Below are positions 35,740 through 47,100 of a stretch of 64,000 nucleotides of DNA, piece by piece. Numbering within the stretch: position 1 is the stretch's first letter; every line of letters starts with the position of its first letter. The position numbers were made by a program, and so were the translations under genes. Source of the DNA: an uncultured Negativicutes bacterium (GTDB lineage Bacteria > Bacillota > Negativicutes > Veillonellales > Megasphaeraceae); NCBI GenBank assembly GCA_900752195.1, contig CAADUJ010000003.1, positions 62,001 to 126,000 of the forward strand, given 5' to 3'. The notes below the pieces were generated by a model. It had not been told where the DNA came from. It worked only from the letters and a program-made list of their open reading frames with translations, and did no database searches.

Positions 35740-36611
35740 TTCTGTATCAAATCCCTTCTCCGCCGTGCGGCTTCGTCTAAAAAGTTTGTCAAGGCATGAA
35801 CATCCTCGTGGAAAACCATGTCCGACACATCTTGAAGGACGTGGATGAACCGATCGATTTCGCTGAGAACGTTTTCTTTATTCGATAAAAATAACTTTGT
35901 CCACAAAGGGGCATTAATATCGGCAACACGCGTTGCATCGCGAAAGCTACCGGCAATGAAATACTTTACGACATCATTCATGGAAGGACTGTTCACGAGG
36001 GCTGTTGCCAGAATATGCGGCAGACAGCTCGTATAGGCAATGAGCCTGTCGTGTTCTTCAGGCGTTACCGTCACGACGTGGCTACAGCCCAAGGCATGCG
36101 CCATGGCGGCAACGGTTTTGATGTGGTCCTTTTGATTTTCTTCTGCCGGAACGATAATATAATTCGCGCCGTCAAAAATATCGGCTCGTGCCATCGCGTA
36201 GCCTCGGCCTTCGCGGCCAGCCATAGGGTGAGCGGGAACAAAATCGACGCCATCCGGTAGGAAAGGACGAATCTGGTCCATCGTCGTGCCCTTTATACCA
36301 GCCACATCTGTCAAGATGGTACCAGCCGTCAAGAACGGAGCCATATCTTTGATAGCAGGGATCATTTTGTCTGCATCCATACAAAAAATAAGTAAATCGA
36401 CATCCGTAAGAAAATCCCCCGGCCCTTTGTGAGCTGTATCGATGACGCCGTCCTTTAAGGCCTGAGAAAGAGCATCGCCGTCAGGGTCGACAGCGGTAAT
36501 ACGCTGTACACCCAGAGACCGCAGCCCTTTGGCGTAAGAACCGCCAATTAATCCTAAGCCGATAATAGCGATATGCTGCTGTACAATAAACCTTCCTGCC
36601 TCTGTTTCCAT
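35736..36611 (-). CDS. tyrA: Prephenate dehydrogenase, first gene of the aro operon
   Basis: A 291-residue NAD-dependent prephenate dehydrogenase making 4-hydroxyphenylpyruvate. The Rossmann loop is IAIIGLGLIGGSYAKGL, followed by VDVPxx-like DLLIFCMDADK, the catalytic His region FVPAHPMAGREGRGY and HLPHILATALV-type LPHILATAL. Start ATG 36611 has GTGGGGG upstream; no ACT domain is visible, so control by Tyr would be mainly at transcription. It is preceded by a terminator and an aromatic leader peptide. The operon contains no DAHP synthase or dehydroquinase. Confidence 0.94.
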   Translation of the reverse strand: METEAGRFIVQQHIAIIGLGLIGGSYAKGLRSLGVQRITAVDPDGDALSQALKDGVIDTAHKGPGDFLTDVDLLIFCMDADKMIPAIKDMAPFLTAGTILTDVAGIKGTTMDQIRPFLPDGVDFVPAHPMAGREGRGYAMARADIFDGANYIIVPAEENQKDHIKTVAAMAHALGCSHVVTVTPEEHDRLIAYTSCLPHILATALVNSPSMNDVVKYFIAGSFRDATRVADINAPLWTKLFLSNKENVLSEIDRFIHVLQDVSDMVFHEDVHALTNFLDEAARRRRDLIQK

Positions 36612-36633
36612 TGTAGAACCCCCACTAATTCAT

Positions 36634-36667
36634 AAAAAAAGGAGATAGACCTATGAGCCTATCTCCT
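36634..36667 (-). terminator. Attenuator terminator in the tyrA leader
   Basis: On the minus strand AGGAGATAG (36667-36659) pairs perfectly with CTATCTCCT (36648-36640) around a ten-base loop and is followed by seven T residues. It stands between the aromatic leader peptide and tyrA, 22 bases before the tyrA start, so it would stop the operon unless prevented. Upstream arms GTGAC/GTCAC (minus strand 36713-36709 and 36699-36695) and ACGTCA/TGACGT (36701-36696 and 36681-36676) overlap and are mutually exclusive, as expected for attenuation. Confidence 0.88.
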
Positions 36668-36745
36668 GTCATTACACGTCATATACAGTATTTAGTGACG
36701 TAGCATCTGTCACCTTATCCAGAAAACACGGGGATACAAATGACC

Positions 36746-36886
36746 TTATGAAAAAGAACTCATCGATATATCATCTCTATGGAATTTTGCATAACCCAAA
36801 TAACCAGCGCTAATATAAAAATAGCCCCAGCTAATAAAGGAATACCAATATTCCATTGTCTGATGTACCGACAAGAAACCCTTCAT
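36746..36886 (-). CDS. Aromatic leader peptide controlling the tyrA-aroK operon
   Basis: A 46-codon frame with ATG at 36886, GAGGGG eight bases upstream and TAA at 36748-36746. It contains six Tyr (13, 15, 22, 24, 29, 32), two Trp (14, 20) and five Phe (4, 17, 23, 35, 45): eleven aromatic residues among codons 13-35. It lies 60 bases after a near-consensus promoter and 79 bases before an intrinsic terminator ahead of tyrA. This is the layout of ribosome-mediated attenuation, where stalling at Tyr/Phe/Trp codons keeps the terminator from forming. An internal ATG (36856) would shorten it to 36 codons. A small membrane peptide is the main alternative, since codons 13-33 are hydrophobic. Confidence 0.8.
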   Translation of the reverse strand: MKGFLSVHQTMEYWYSFISWGYFYISAGYLGYAKFHRDDISMSSFS

Positions 36887-36947
36887 ATTAAAAACCCCTC
36901 TTTGCTAGTATATTTACTATATACATTTGTTATCTCGTTGACGACAT

Positions 36948-36975
36948 TGTATACCCAGAGGACAAAGCTTGTCAA
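36948..36975 (-). promoter_or_regulatory. Promoter of the leader and aro operon
   Basis: TTGACA (36975-36970) and TATACA (36953-36948) are 16 bases apart on the minus strand, placing the start point near 36941, before the leader peptide. Confidence 0.8.
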
Positions 36976-37060
36976 GAAAAAACAGTTAAATTTCGCATAA
37001 AATATTTCACTATTAAAGACTAACGTTTTACCTATCGCAACAAATGGCGTATAATATGAA

Positions 37061-37090
37061 ACAAAAAAGAGCTGCCCTAAAGGGCAACTC
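37061..37090 (-). terminator. Terminator at the left edge of the island
   Basis: GAGTTGCCCT and AGGGCAGCTC pair on the minus strand around a two-base loop, followed by six T residues. It would stop transcripts leaving the island before they reach the aro promoter. Confidence 0.88.
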
Positions 37091-37119
37091 AATAAGGGAT
37101 TTATAATCCTGTAAAATTT

Positions 37120-37153
37120 CGGCATAGTCGTAACCATCGGCTATGCCGTTTTT
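37120..37153. terminator. Second hairpin terminator at the island edge
   Basis: CGGCATAG pairs with CTATGCCG and is followed on the plus strand by TTTTT. It directly abuts the end of the recombinase remnant. Confidence 0.7.
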
Positions 37154-37156
37154 ACG

Positions 37157-37708
37157 TTACTTGGAAATATGTACTTCCCCAATGAAGTTAAAGATGACTT
37201 TTATCTTCTTGGTATTCCTATCCCAAGGTTTCTCGTTTCCATATACATATACCTCCTCGATGAAGGTTCTGATGATTTCTGCATTCAGTTCCTTGATATC
37301 TGTGTAGGTTTTAACCAATCGCAGGAAACTGTCTGCATTGGACTTTGTAACCAGTTCTATAAATTCGTCTTCATGGTCTCTTGCAAATGCTGTGACCTGC
37401 TGAATCATATAAAGCAGAACATTCTCAATATCTACATTTCTAATTTGATGGGAAGTGCAAGTGTCCTTACCTCGTTTGCGATAGTTGGCACAGACCATGT
37501 ATTCCTTATCATGGCTCCATCCCTTGCCTCTGACTTGGTATAACTTTGAGCCACAATCTGCACAAAATACCATGCCGGACAATACAGGAATCTCGCTAAG
37601 CGGTGTAGGTCTGCGCCTTCCATTGCGGATTCATTTTACAGTCTGGAAGGTATCCTCACTAATAATGGCTTCGTGTGTATCTTTGAAAACCTGCCATTCA
37701 GGGTAGTG
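37157..37708 (-). pseudogene. Serine recombinase C-terminal remnant
   Basis: The readable frame gives the end of a large serine recombinase: a zinc-ribbon with MVFCADCGSKLYQVRG and later Cys residues (MVCANY, CTSH), then a DUF4368-like tail with YTDIKELNAEIIRTFIEEV and FNFIGEV. Upstream of it the frame has a TGA at 37633-37631 in the context QTVK-stop-IRNGRRRP, and only about 25 more codons before another stop. A stretch normally lying between the coiled coil and YTDIKEL is missing. The catalytic N-terminal half is gone. This was once the integrase or transposon resolvase of a conjugative element of Clostridia type. Confidence 0.85.
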
Positions 37709-37988
37709 TCATATTACCTCTACGTGTTCCATAAGTGTAGTTAGTTTAGGCTGATATTTTTGTCTTTTTTGATAACTTTTCAGTATCAGTGGCATGATTT
37801 AAAAAGAGCCTTTTCACCTTGTCATAAGCAGTCTCTGTGGAAGTAGTGCTGTTTCGTATTAAAGAATGAAATGGGTCTTGCCAAGCTGAACTTCAGTTAT
37901 ATTATTGGATTTACATTCCACTGAATTCACCTCATTTCATAAGCCTCCTATGGAGTATCCACATGTTACCCCATAGGAGCAATCATTA
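37709..37988. other. Non-coding, degraded sequence in the island
   Basis: No open frame of note was found on either strand between the recombinase and capsid remnants. Base composition is low in GC, as in the rest of the island. Confidence 0.6.
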
Positions 37989-38852
37989 TTATTTCAATTG
38001 AAGAACTTTAACAGCTTCAGGACGGATAAGCTTGGCATCAAGATATTCATGAGCAAGATATCCGATTTGATGGTGCATGGTATAAAGCTCTGTAAGTGCT
38101 CTTACACGGATAGGCATTCTATTCATAATCCAGTAATAGCTGAAATCTCCGAATGCGATAACCTTGCCAGTAGACGGCATAGCATTGCAGATATACACAG
38201 GTCTGCTCATGATGGTGTCGTTTGCATGATTCCAGATATAGTTACCGTTCTTATCCTTAAGAATGCGTAACTTCTGTGCAGTTTCATCATTCATAAGCCA
38301 CACACCCTTGGTGCGCTATTCAGACTTGACAGAGAAAATACAATGCGACAACCTCATCAAAGGTAAGAGCATTTGCTGTTACACCGATATCTGCACCATC
38401 AGTATCGTGGAGAATCCCTGTAGGCATCTCTACACCGGTACCGTGTACAAATGCCGCTTCCTTAGCTGTACCAAATCTCTTAGCAAAGCGTTTAGTAAGG
38501 AAATCTTCCAGATTGAAATTCATATCCTGTCGATGCTGGCAAGTTAATGACACTTACCCCTTTTCTTCGTGAATACATCTGCAACTCCTTGATGGTCTGG
38601 TAGGAGTTGCTCAGTGCCCATTCAGTTTGATCTTCGCTATCGGATATCCAGATATCAAGGTCAGAATCTTTCGTTTTAATGCTTGTAGCAATCGGACAGA
38701 TATTGATCTGGATGTCACAAGGGGGCATACATAGTGCCACCAACAGAACCTTTATTAATGAGTTCTGTGGAACTTGGCTGACCTCTCATAACCTTGTTGA
38801 AGAAATTGTTTTTGTAGTCTGGTGTACCAACTGTGTAAATATCGTATTCCAT
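37989..38852 (-). pseudogene. HK97-type major capsid protein remnant
   Basis: Three frames together spell an HK97-fold capsid protein. The start is at 38852 (MEYDIYTVGTPDYKN). A frameshift follows after GGTMYAPL, then DSDLDIWISDSEDQTEW in another frame, a further shift, then NLEDFLTKRFAKRFG, AAFVHGTGVEMPTGIL and, after another shift, VWLMNDETAQKLRILKDKNG, VIAFGDFSYYWIMNR and EAVKVLQLK at the end. The order matches clostridial siphophage capsids. At least three disruptions make it non-functional. It shows the island includes prophage material. Confidence 0.85.
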
Positions 38853-39028
38853 TATCTGTATCCTCCTTTGTTGGTGCATTTCTTGCACTCATAGTAACCA
38901 AGAGTGTGATAATCTTTATTGGTTGATACCCGTCTCATAAGTGCGTTACACTTTGAGCAACGTACATCATAGATGAGGGCCTGATTGTTATTGTGTGCTG
39001 TACGAGAGTATGAAGTCTGATGTAATTC
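38852..39028 (-). pseudogene. Zinc-ribbon protein fragment
   Basis: A 58-codon frame without a good start contains two Cys pairs, VRCSKCNALM and YYECKKCTNKG, typical of small phage zinc-ribbon proteins. Its stop overlaps the start of the capsid remnant (TAATG). An in-frame TAG lies just upstream, so only the end of the gene remains. Confidence 0.55.
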
Positions 39029-39069
39029 CTATATTCCTTACGTTTATGCTCATCTGTATTTTTCAGAGA

Positions 39070-39871
39070 CTACATATGAAACAGATTGGCAAGTTCCATA
39101 CAAAGCTTCATAGCTTTTAGACCACCCACATCCGGTTGCCAGATTCCATCTGCGTAGCAGAACCATGATTTTCTCTCCGGCACATATCGAAGAATGGGTT
39201 TATAGAAATCTGCAAAGAGCATTCCTGCACTAATATCTGTTCATGGATACTTTGTGCTGTCTTCCGGATGAAGTGCTACAAGCCTTGTCATCTCATCATC
39301 GAAATCTTCACTTGCAGGAGCAGGTACAATTGGAGAGTAAAAATTCTTCATTCCGGCAAGTGTGGCATCGACGGTCATATCTCCGTAGGTCTTGTTGCCA
39401 TGGGCTTCATCCCACTTACTGCGAGCAAGCGCTGACTGTCTGTACAGTCTGTCTACCTGCTTACGATTGCCATTGCTGTAGAATGTAAGGATAGAGATGA
39501 AGCCGAGGTCTGCTTCGCTGTTGGACGGATAATCTGAAATATCACCATTTCACAGCTTTCTGAATTTTTCTCCCTGCTTTGATGCCATGGCCTTTGCAAG
39601 TACACCGTCATCGGTAAGATAACTTTCTCGATATTTCTGCAATTCAGCAGATGATTTCTTAGGAGTCTTGCGTTTCATGTACGTATAAAGAAGCCATTGC
39701 AGATACTGCGGATTCGAAATCAGAAAAAGTATCAGGATTATCCACATATGCGTGTTTTCCAGTCTTGGGGTTGTATGGAACCTTTGTAATCCCGGATTTT
39801 CGTTTTTCTTTTTTCCAATCGCACCAAGGTGCATATTCCTTCAGATACGTAGGTATATTTTCTAAATTCAT
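39070..39871 (-). pseudogene. Phage/plasmid primase N-terminal remnant
   Basis: The start at 39871 encodes an N-terminal primase segment (YLKEYAPWCDWKKEKRKSG, VPYNPKTGKHAYVDNPDTFS), and after a frameshift the text continues through ASKQGEKFRKL, DYPSNSEADLGFISILTFY, RSKWDEAHGNKTYGDMTVDA and DISAGMLFADFYKPILRYVP before ending at a TAG at 39070. Two in-frame TGA codons fall where Trp is expected (EKFRKL-stop-NGDIS and TKYP-stop-TDIS). The helicase half is missing. It belonged to the D5/P4-like primase family used by phages and integrative elements. Confidence 0.8.
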
Positions 39872-40366
39872 AGGTTTTCATTCCTCCTTCTTTTTGTCTT
39901 CATTAGTGAAAGGACAAGAGTTTCTGTTTTAAGTATCAGTTTTCAAAATTTCTTTTCTCACTACTCAATGGAGGTGGGACTGCAATTTGGCCGAAAAATT
40001 TATAATTTATTTCCTTCTAATTCCTAAAAGAGAAAAGTGATGTTGTTTGACGAAGAGATCTTCATCTTTCTATCCATAAGCGAAAAATCTTATGAAATCG
40101 AACCCCTAACTTATGGCCACGTGAAGAGACACAATCTGACATTTTTCAAAAATAATTTATCCTTTCACTCACCACTGGAGGTTTATCAGCGATTTGTGCA
40201 GATACTTTTGAAATTTTTTATCCTTTCTAACTTCCTAAGGGGATGTAGTGATGGTAATTTCGGCAGAAAATAAAAAATCCTCCGATCCAATGACCGGAGG
40301 GGCGAAAAATCCATAAAATTATGCTATAATTATGCTATATTTTTGAAAATTATAAAGGAGATGCGA
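39872..40366. repeat. Non-coding region with an imperfect 90-base duplication
   Basis: No gene was found. Two related stretches, about 39956-40041 and 40165-40253, share the order CTCAC.ACT-(n)-GGAGG, a T-rich middle, TTCTAAxTTCCTAA and a final GTGATG, so they look like diverged direct copies. A minus-strand hairpin with CCTCCGG and CGGAGG plus T run lies at 40271-40303. Before the regulator gene ATTATGCTATA is repeated twice (40319-40340) and includes a TATAAT. Confidence 0.45.
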
Positions 40367-40606
40367 ATGATACTTCCAGAAGAAATAAAAAGACTCAGAA
40401 CACGTTGTTTTCTGACACAGGAAGACTTTGCCAGGAAATTAGGCGTGGCATTTTCTACTGTAAATCGTTGGGAACAAGGCAAATCAAAACCGAACTTTGC
40501 TGCGATGAAAAATATAAAAGTCTTTTGCGAGGAGAACGATATCCCGTATGCTGATATTGAGGACGCATGGCTGAACTATAAAGTTGGAGGAAAAAACAAT
40601 GGTTGA
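40367..40606 (+). CDS. XRE-family helix-turn-helix protein of the restriction locus
   Basis: A 79-residue protein with a Cro/C1-type HTH: LRTRCFLTQEDFARKLGVA and STVNRWEQGKSKPN. ATG 40367 is six bases after GGAG; the ATG at 40361 is too close. It overlaps the start of hsdM by eight bases, so it is translated with the restriction-modification genes and may control their expression, as C proteins do in other systems. The tandem ATTATGCTATA repeat upstream could be its operator. Confidence 0.8.
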   Translation: MILPEEIKRLRTRCFLTQEDFARKLGVAFSTVNRWEQGKSKPNFAAMKNIKVFCEENDIPYADIEDAWLNYKVGGKNNG

Positions 40607-42180
40607 TACAAAGAAAGAACAAGAACGTGACGAACTCCATCGTGCCATATGGGCAATCGCAGATGAACTGCGTGGTGCTGTCGATGGTTGGGACTTTAAG
40701 AACTATGTCCTAGGTACCATGTTCTATCGTTATATATCAGAGAATCTGACAAGCTATATTAATAACGGGGAAATCGAAGCCGGAAACACAGACTTTGACT
40801 TTGCTCAGATGTCAGATGAAGATGCTGAAGAAGCAAGAGAAGGACTTGTAGAAGAAAAAGGATTCTTTATACTTCCGAGCGAACTCTTCGCTAATATAAA
40901 GAAGAAAAGTAATGCAGATATGGAATGGGCAAAAGCTCATTTGAATGAAAAACTTGAGGCTGTATTCCGTCATATCGAGGAATCATCACAAGGCAGTGAG
41001 GCGGAAAGTGACTTTGCCGGACTGTTTGCTGATTTTGATGTAAACAGCAATAAACTCGGTTCCACTGTTGCAAAGAGAAATGAAAAGCTTGTAAAGCTGC
41101 TCAATGGTGTAGCGGATATGAACCTTGGTTCTGTACAAGACCATGATATCGATGCCTTTGGTGATGCCTATGAGTATCTGATGACCATGTATGCTTCTAA
41201 TGCAGGTAAGTCCGGTGGTGAGTTCTTTACTCCCGCAGATGTGTCAGAACTTCTTACTCGCCTTGGCACTGTAGGTAAAAAAGAAGTCAATAAGGTATAC
41301 GATCCAGCCTGTGGCAGCGGAAGTTTGCTCTTAAAATCTCTGAAAATTCTTGGTAAGGAAGGTGTGCGTAATGGTTTCTATGGACAGGAAATCAATATCA
41401 CAACCTACAACCTTTGCCGTATCAATATGTTTCTGCATGATGTAGGATTCGATAAATTCGATGTTGCCTGTGAAGATACCTTGACATCTCCGCAGCACTG
41501 GGATGATGAGCCATTCGAACTGATTGTTTCAAATCCACCATATTCCATTAAATGGGCAGGCTCTGATGATGCAACTCTTATCAATGATCCAAGATTTGCT
41601 CCGGCAGGTGTGCTTGCACCAAAGAGCAAGGCAGACCTTGCCCTTTATCATGCACAGTCTTTCTTGGCTTGCTAGCAATGGTACTGCTGCAATCGTATGC
41701 TTCCCTGGCATTATGTACCGTGGCGGAGCAGAAAAGAAAATCCGTCAGTACTTAGTAGATAATAACTTCATCGACTGTATTATTCAGCTTCCGAGCAATC
41801 TGTTCTTTGGAACTTCCATTGCTACCTGCATTATGGTAATGAAGAAGAATAAGACCGATAACCGTACTCTCTTTATCGATGCAAGCAATGAGTGTGTGAA
41901 GGTAACCAATAACAATAAGCTGACTCCTGAGAACATCGACAGAATTGTTGATATCTTTACAAAGCGTGAGGAAGTAAAACACATCGCCCACCTTGCTTCT
42001 TACGATGAAGTCAAAGAAAATGATTTCAACCTTTCTGTATCAACCTATGTAGAGGCTGAGGACACCAGAGAGAAAATCGATATTGTAAAGCTGAATGCAG
42101 AAATCAAAGAAATCGTAGCCCGTGAGCAGGTTCTTCGTGATGAAATCGATCAGATCATCGCAGAAATCGAGGTGCAGTAA
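40599..42180 (+). pseudogene. hsdM: Type I methyltransferase subunit HsdM, frameshifted
   Basis: The gene starts at ATG 40599 (MVDTKKEQERDELHRAIWAI) and encodes an HsdM N-terminal domain, SAM motif DPACGSGSLLLK (about residue 236) and catalytic motif NPPYS (about 312). At 41641-41643 the frame is broken: KSKADLA continues as LYHAQSFLAC-stop, whereas the frame one base later reads FIMHSLSWLASNGTAA and on to the normal C-terminus ending at 42180. One extra C in the CCC run explains it. Deleting one base restores a protein of about 526 residues, the usual size. It may be a real inactivating mutation or a sequencing error; without HsdM the restriction enzyme cannot work. Confidence 0.88.
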
Positions 42181-44130
<1,950 letters not shown>

Positions 44131-44144
44131 ACGCGAAAGAGGTG

Positions 44145-47100
44145 ATGCATGTGCCTTATTTTAATATCGTAGCCGAAACAAATGAGAATACGGTTGTAAC
44201 AGAATATGAACCTGTGAAGGTTCGTGCTGGCCAATATCAAAGTGAGGCTGCATTGGAGAAAGAATTTATCCGTATGCTTTGTGATCAAGGCTACGAATAT
44301 CTTTCTATCCATACCGAAAAAGATTTAATAGCAAATCTTAGAACTAAGTTGGAGGAACTGAATAACTATAAATTTACAGATACCGAATGGCATCAGTTTT
44401 TCCATTCTGCTGTGGCCAATCCGAATGAACATATCGTGGAAAAGACTCGCAAAATCCAAGAGGATAATGTGCAGGTCTTAAAGCGTGATGATGGTTCATC
44501 TAGGAACATCACACTGATTGACAAGCAGAACATCCATAACAATCGTCTGCAGGTCATCAATCAGTATGTGATTGGTAAGGAAGATGGTGCAAGCTATGAC
44601 AATCGCTATGATGTCACTGTGCTTGTCAATGGTCTGCCACTCGTACATATCGAGTTAAAACGCAGAGGTGTTGCCATCCGTGAGGCTTTCAATCAGATAA
44701 ACCGATATCAGCGTGACAGCTTCTGGGCAGGCTGTGGACTCTATGAGTATGTGCAGATATTCGTTATTTCAAACGGGACAAATACCAAGTACTATTCTAA
44801 CAGCACACGCTTTAATGCCATCAAGGATGCCAATGCATCTAAGGGCAAGAAAGGTAAAACAAGCAACAGCTTTGAATTCACATCATTTTGGGCAGATGCC
44901 AATAACAGAGTGATTTCGGATTTGATTGACTTTACAAAGACATTCTTTGCCAAGCATTCCATCCTCAATATCCTTACAAAGTACTGTATTTTTACTTCAG
45001 AAAATATACTGATGGTTATGCGTCCCTATCAGATTACAGCAACTGAGCGTATTATCAATCGCATTGAGATTGCAAATAACTATAAAAAATATGGTTCTAT
45101 TGAAGGTGGCGGATACATTTGGCACACCACAGGTTCCGGTAAGACATTGACATCTTTTAAGACTGCAAGACAGGCTTCTTATCTGCCTTTTATCGATAAG
45201 GTGTTGTTTGTTGTAGACCGTAAAGACTTGGACTACCAGACCATGAAGGAGTATGACCGATTTGAAAAAGGTGCTGCCAACAGCAATACCTCTACAGCTA
45301 TATTAAAGAAACAGTTAGAGAATCCGAATGCTCGAATCATTATCACAACGATTCAAAAGCTTGCTACTTTCATCAAGAAGAATCCGGGACATGAAGTATA
45401 TCAAAAGCATGTAGTAATTATCTTTGATGAATGCCACAGAAGCCAGTTTGGCGATATGCATACGGCTATCGTAAAGAACTTCAAAAAATATCATCTGTTT
45501 GGATTTACGGGTACACCGATATTCTCTGTGAATGCAGGTCGTGCCAAGAACCCTGAGTTCTTTACCACAGCACAGACTTTCGGTGATCAGCTCCATACAT
45601 ATACTATCGTTGATGCCATCAATGACAAGAATGTACTTCCATTCCGTGTAGATTACATCAAGACAATGGATGTAGAAGAAGATATTGATGATGAGATGGT
45701 ATGGGATATCAACCGTGAAAAGGCTATGATGGCTCCACAGAGAATCAGCCTTGTAACAAAGTATATCCTTGAGCATTTTGACCAGAAGACCTATCGTGGC
45801 GATAAGACTTATGTCTACAGCACTCTTATGAATGTTGCAGAGGTTGCTTCTGCCGATAGAGGTGCTGTGGAAGAAATCAAGCAGAAACAGCGTGTGAGCG
45901 GCTTTAACTCCATCTTTGCTGTTGCCTCTGTACCGATGGCAAAATTGTATTATGAAGAATTCAAAAAACAGATGGCAGCAGATCCTACCAAGGAATTGCG
46001 TATTGCTACTATCTTCAGCTATGGCGCGAATGAGGAAGAATCTGATGGTATCCTTGATGAGGAGAACTCTGAGGATACATCAGCACTTGATAAGCCATCT
46101 CGTGACTTCTTGGAAGATGCCATCAAAGATTATAATGAAATGTTCCATACGAACTATGATACCTCAAGTGATAAGTTCCAGAATTATTATAAAGATGTAT
46201 CCCTTCGCATGAAGAATAAAGAACTGGATTTGCTTATCGTAGTCAATATGTTTCTGACAGGCTTTGATGCTACCACACTGAACACATTGTGGGTGGATAA
46301 GAACCTTAAGATGCATGGACTGATTCAAGCTTTCTCAAGAACAAACAGAATCCTTAATTCTATCAAGACATTCGGTAATATCGTCTGCTTCAGAAATTTA
46401 CAAAAGCGAGTAGACAGTGCAATATCCTTGTTCGGAGATAAGAATGCCGGAGGTATCGTTCTTCTGAACAGCTTTAAGGATTACTATTATGGTTATGAGT
46501 CTGTAGACGGAAAGCAAATGCCAGGTTATGCAGATATGATGGAGGAACTAAAAGAAAAGTTCCCACTGTCAGAACCACAGATTATCGGCGAACAGAATCA
46601 GAAAGACTTTATCTCCCTGTTTGGTGCAATCCTTCGTATGCGCAACCTGTTATCATCCTTCGATGAATTTGTAGGCAAAGGACTCATCACAGAGCGTGAC
46701 CTGCAGGATTATCTCGGTAGATATCAAGACCTTCGTGATGAATGGAAACGCAGACGTGATCAAGGAGAAAGCACAGACATTATTGATGATATTGTCTTTG
46801 AAGTAGAACTCATCAAGCAGATAGAAATAAATATCGACTATATCCTTATGCTCGTTAAAAAGTATCACGATACCCACTGTGAGGATAAGGAAGTGCTTAT
46901 TACCATTCGTAAGGCGATTGATGCTAGTCCTGAGCTCCGCAGCAAGAAAGCACTCATTGAAACCTTTATTGCAGGCATCAACGAAGTAGATGACATCATG
47001 GCTGAATGGCATGATTATGTTGTCCACAAGCGTGAAGAGGACTTAGACAATATTATAAAAGAAGAAAGGCTAAAGCCGGAAGAAACGAGAAAATTCTTAG

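Noticed and set aside
36634..36886. T-box riboswitch before tyrA
   Set aside because: The conserved T-box segment and specifier stem were not seen, while a ribosome-binding site and an aromatic-rich reading frame were.
36883..37137. An 84-codon frame on the minus strand overlapping the aro promoter
   Set aside because: It spans the promoter and one of the terminators, has no ribosome-binding site and no family resemblance; the leader peptide in a different frame explains this region better.
37157..39871. An element using TGA as a sense codon
   Set aside because: Frameshifts and deletions in the same genes show general decay, so recoding is not needed; kept only as a low-priority check.
41638..41645. 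Programmed ribosomal frameshifting in hsdM
   Set aside because: There is no slippery heptamer or downstream structure that I can see, and a one-base insertion explains the break simply.
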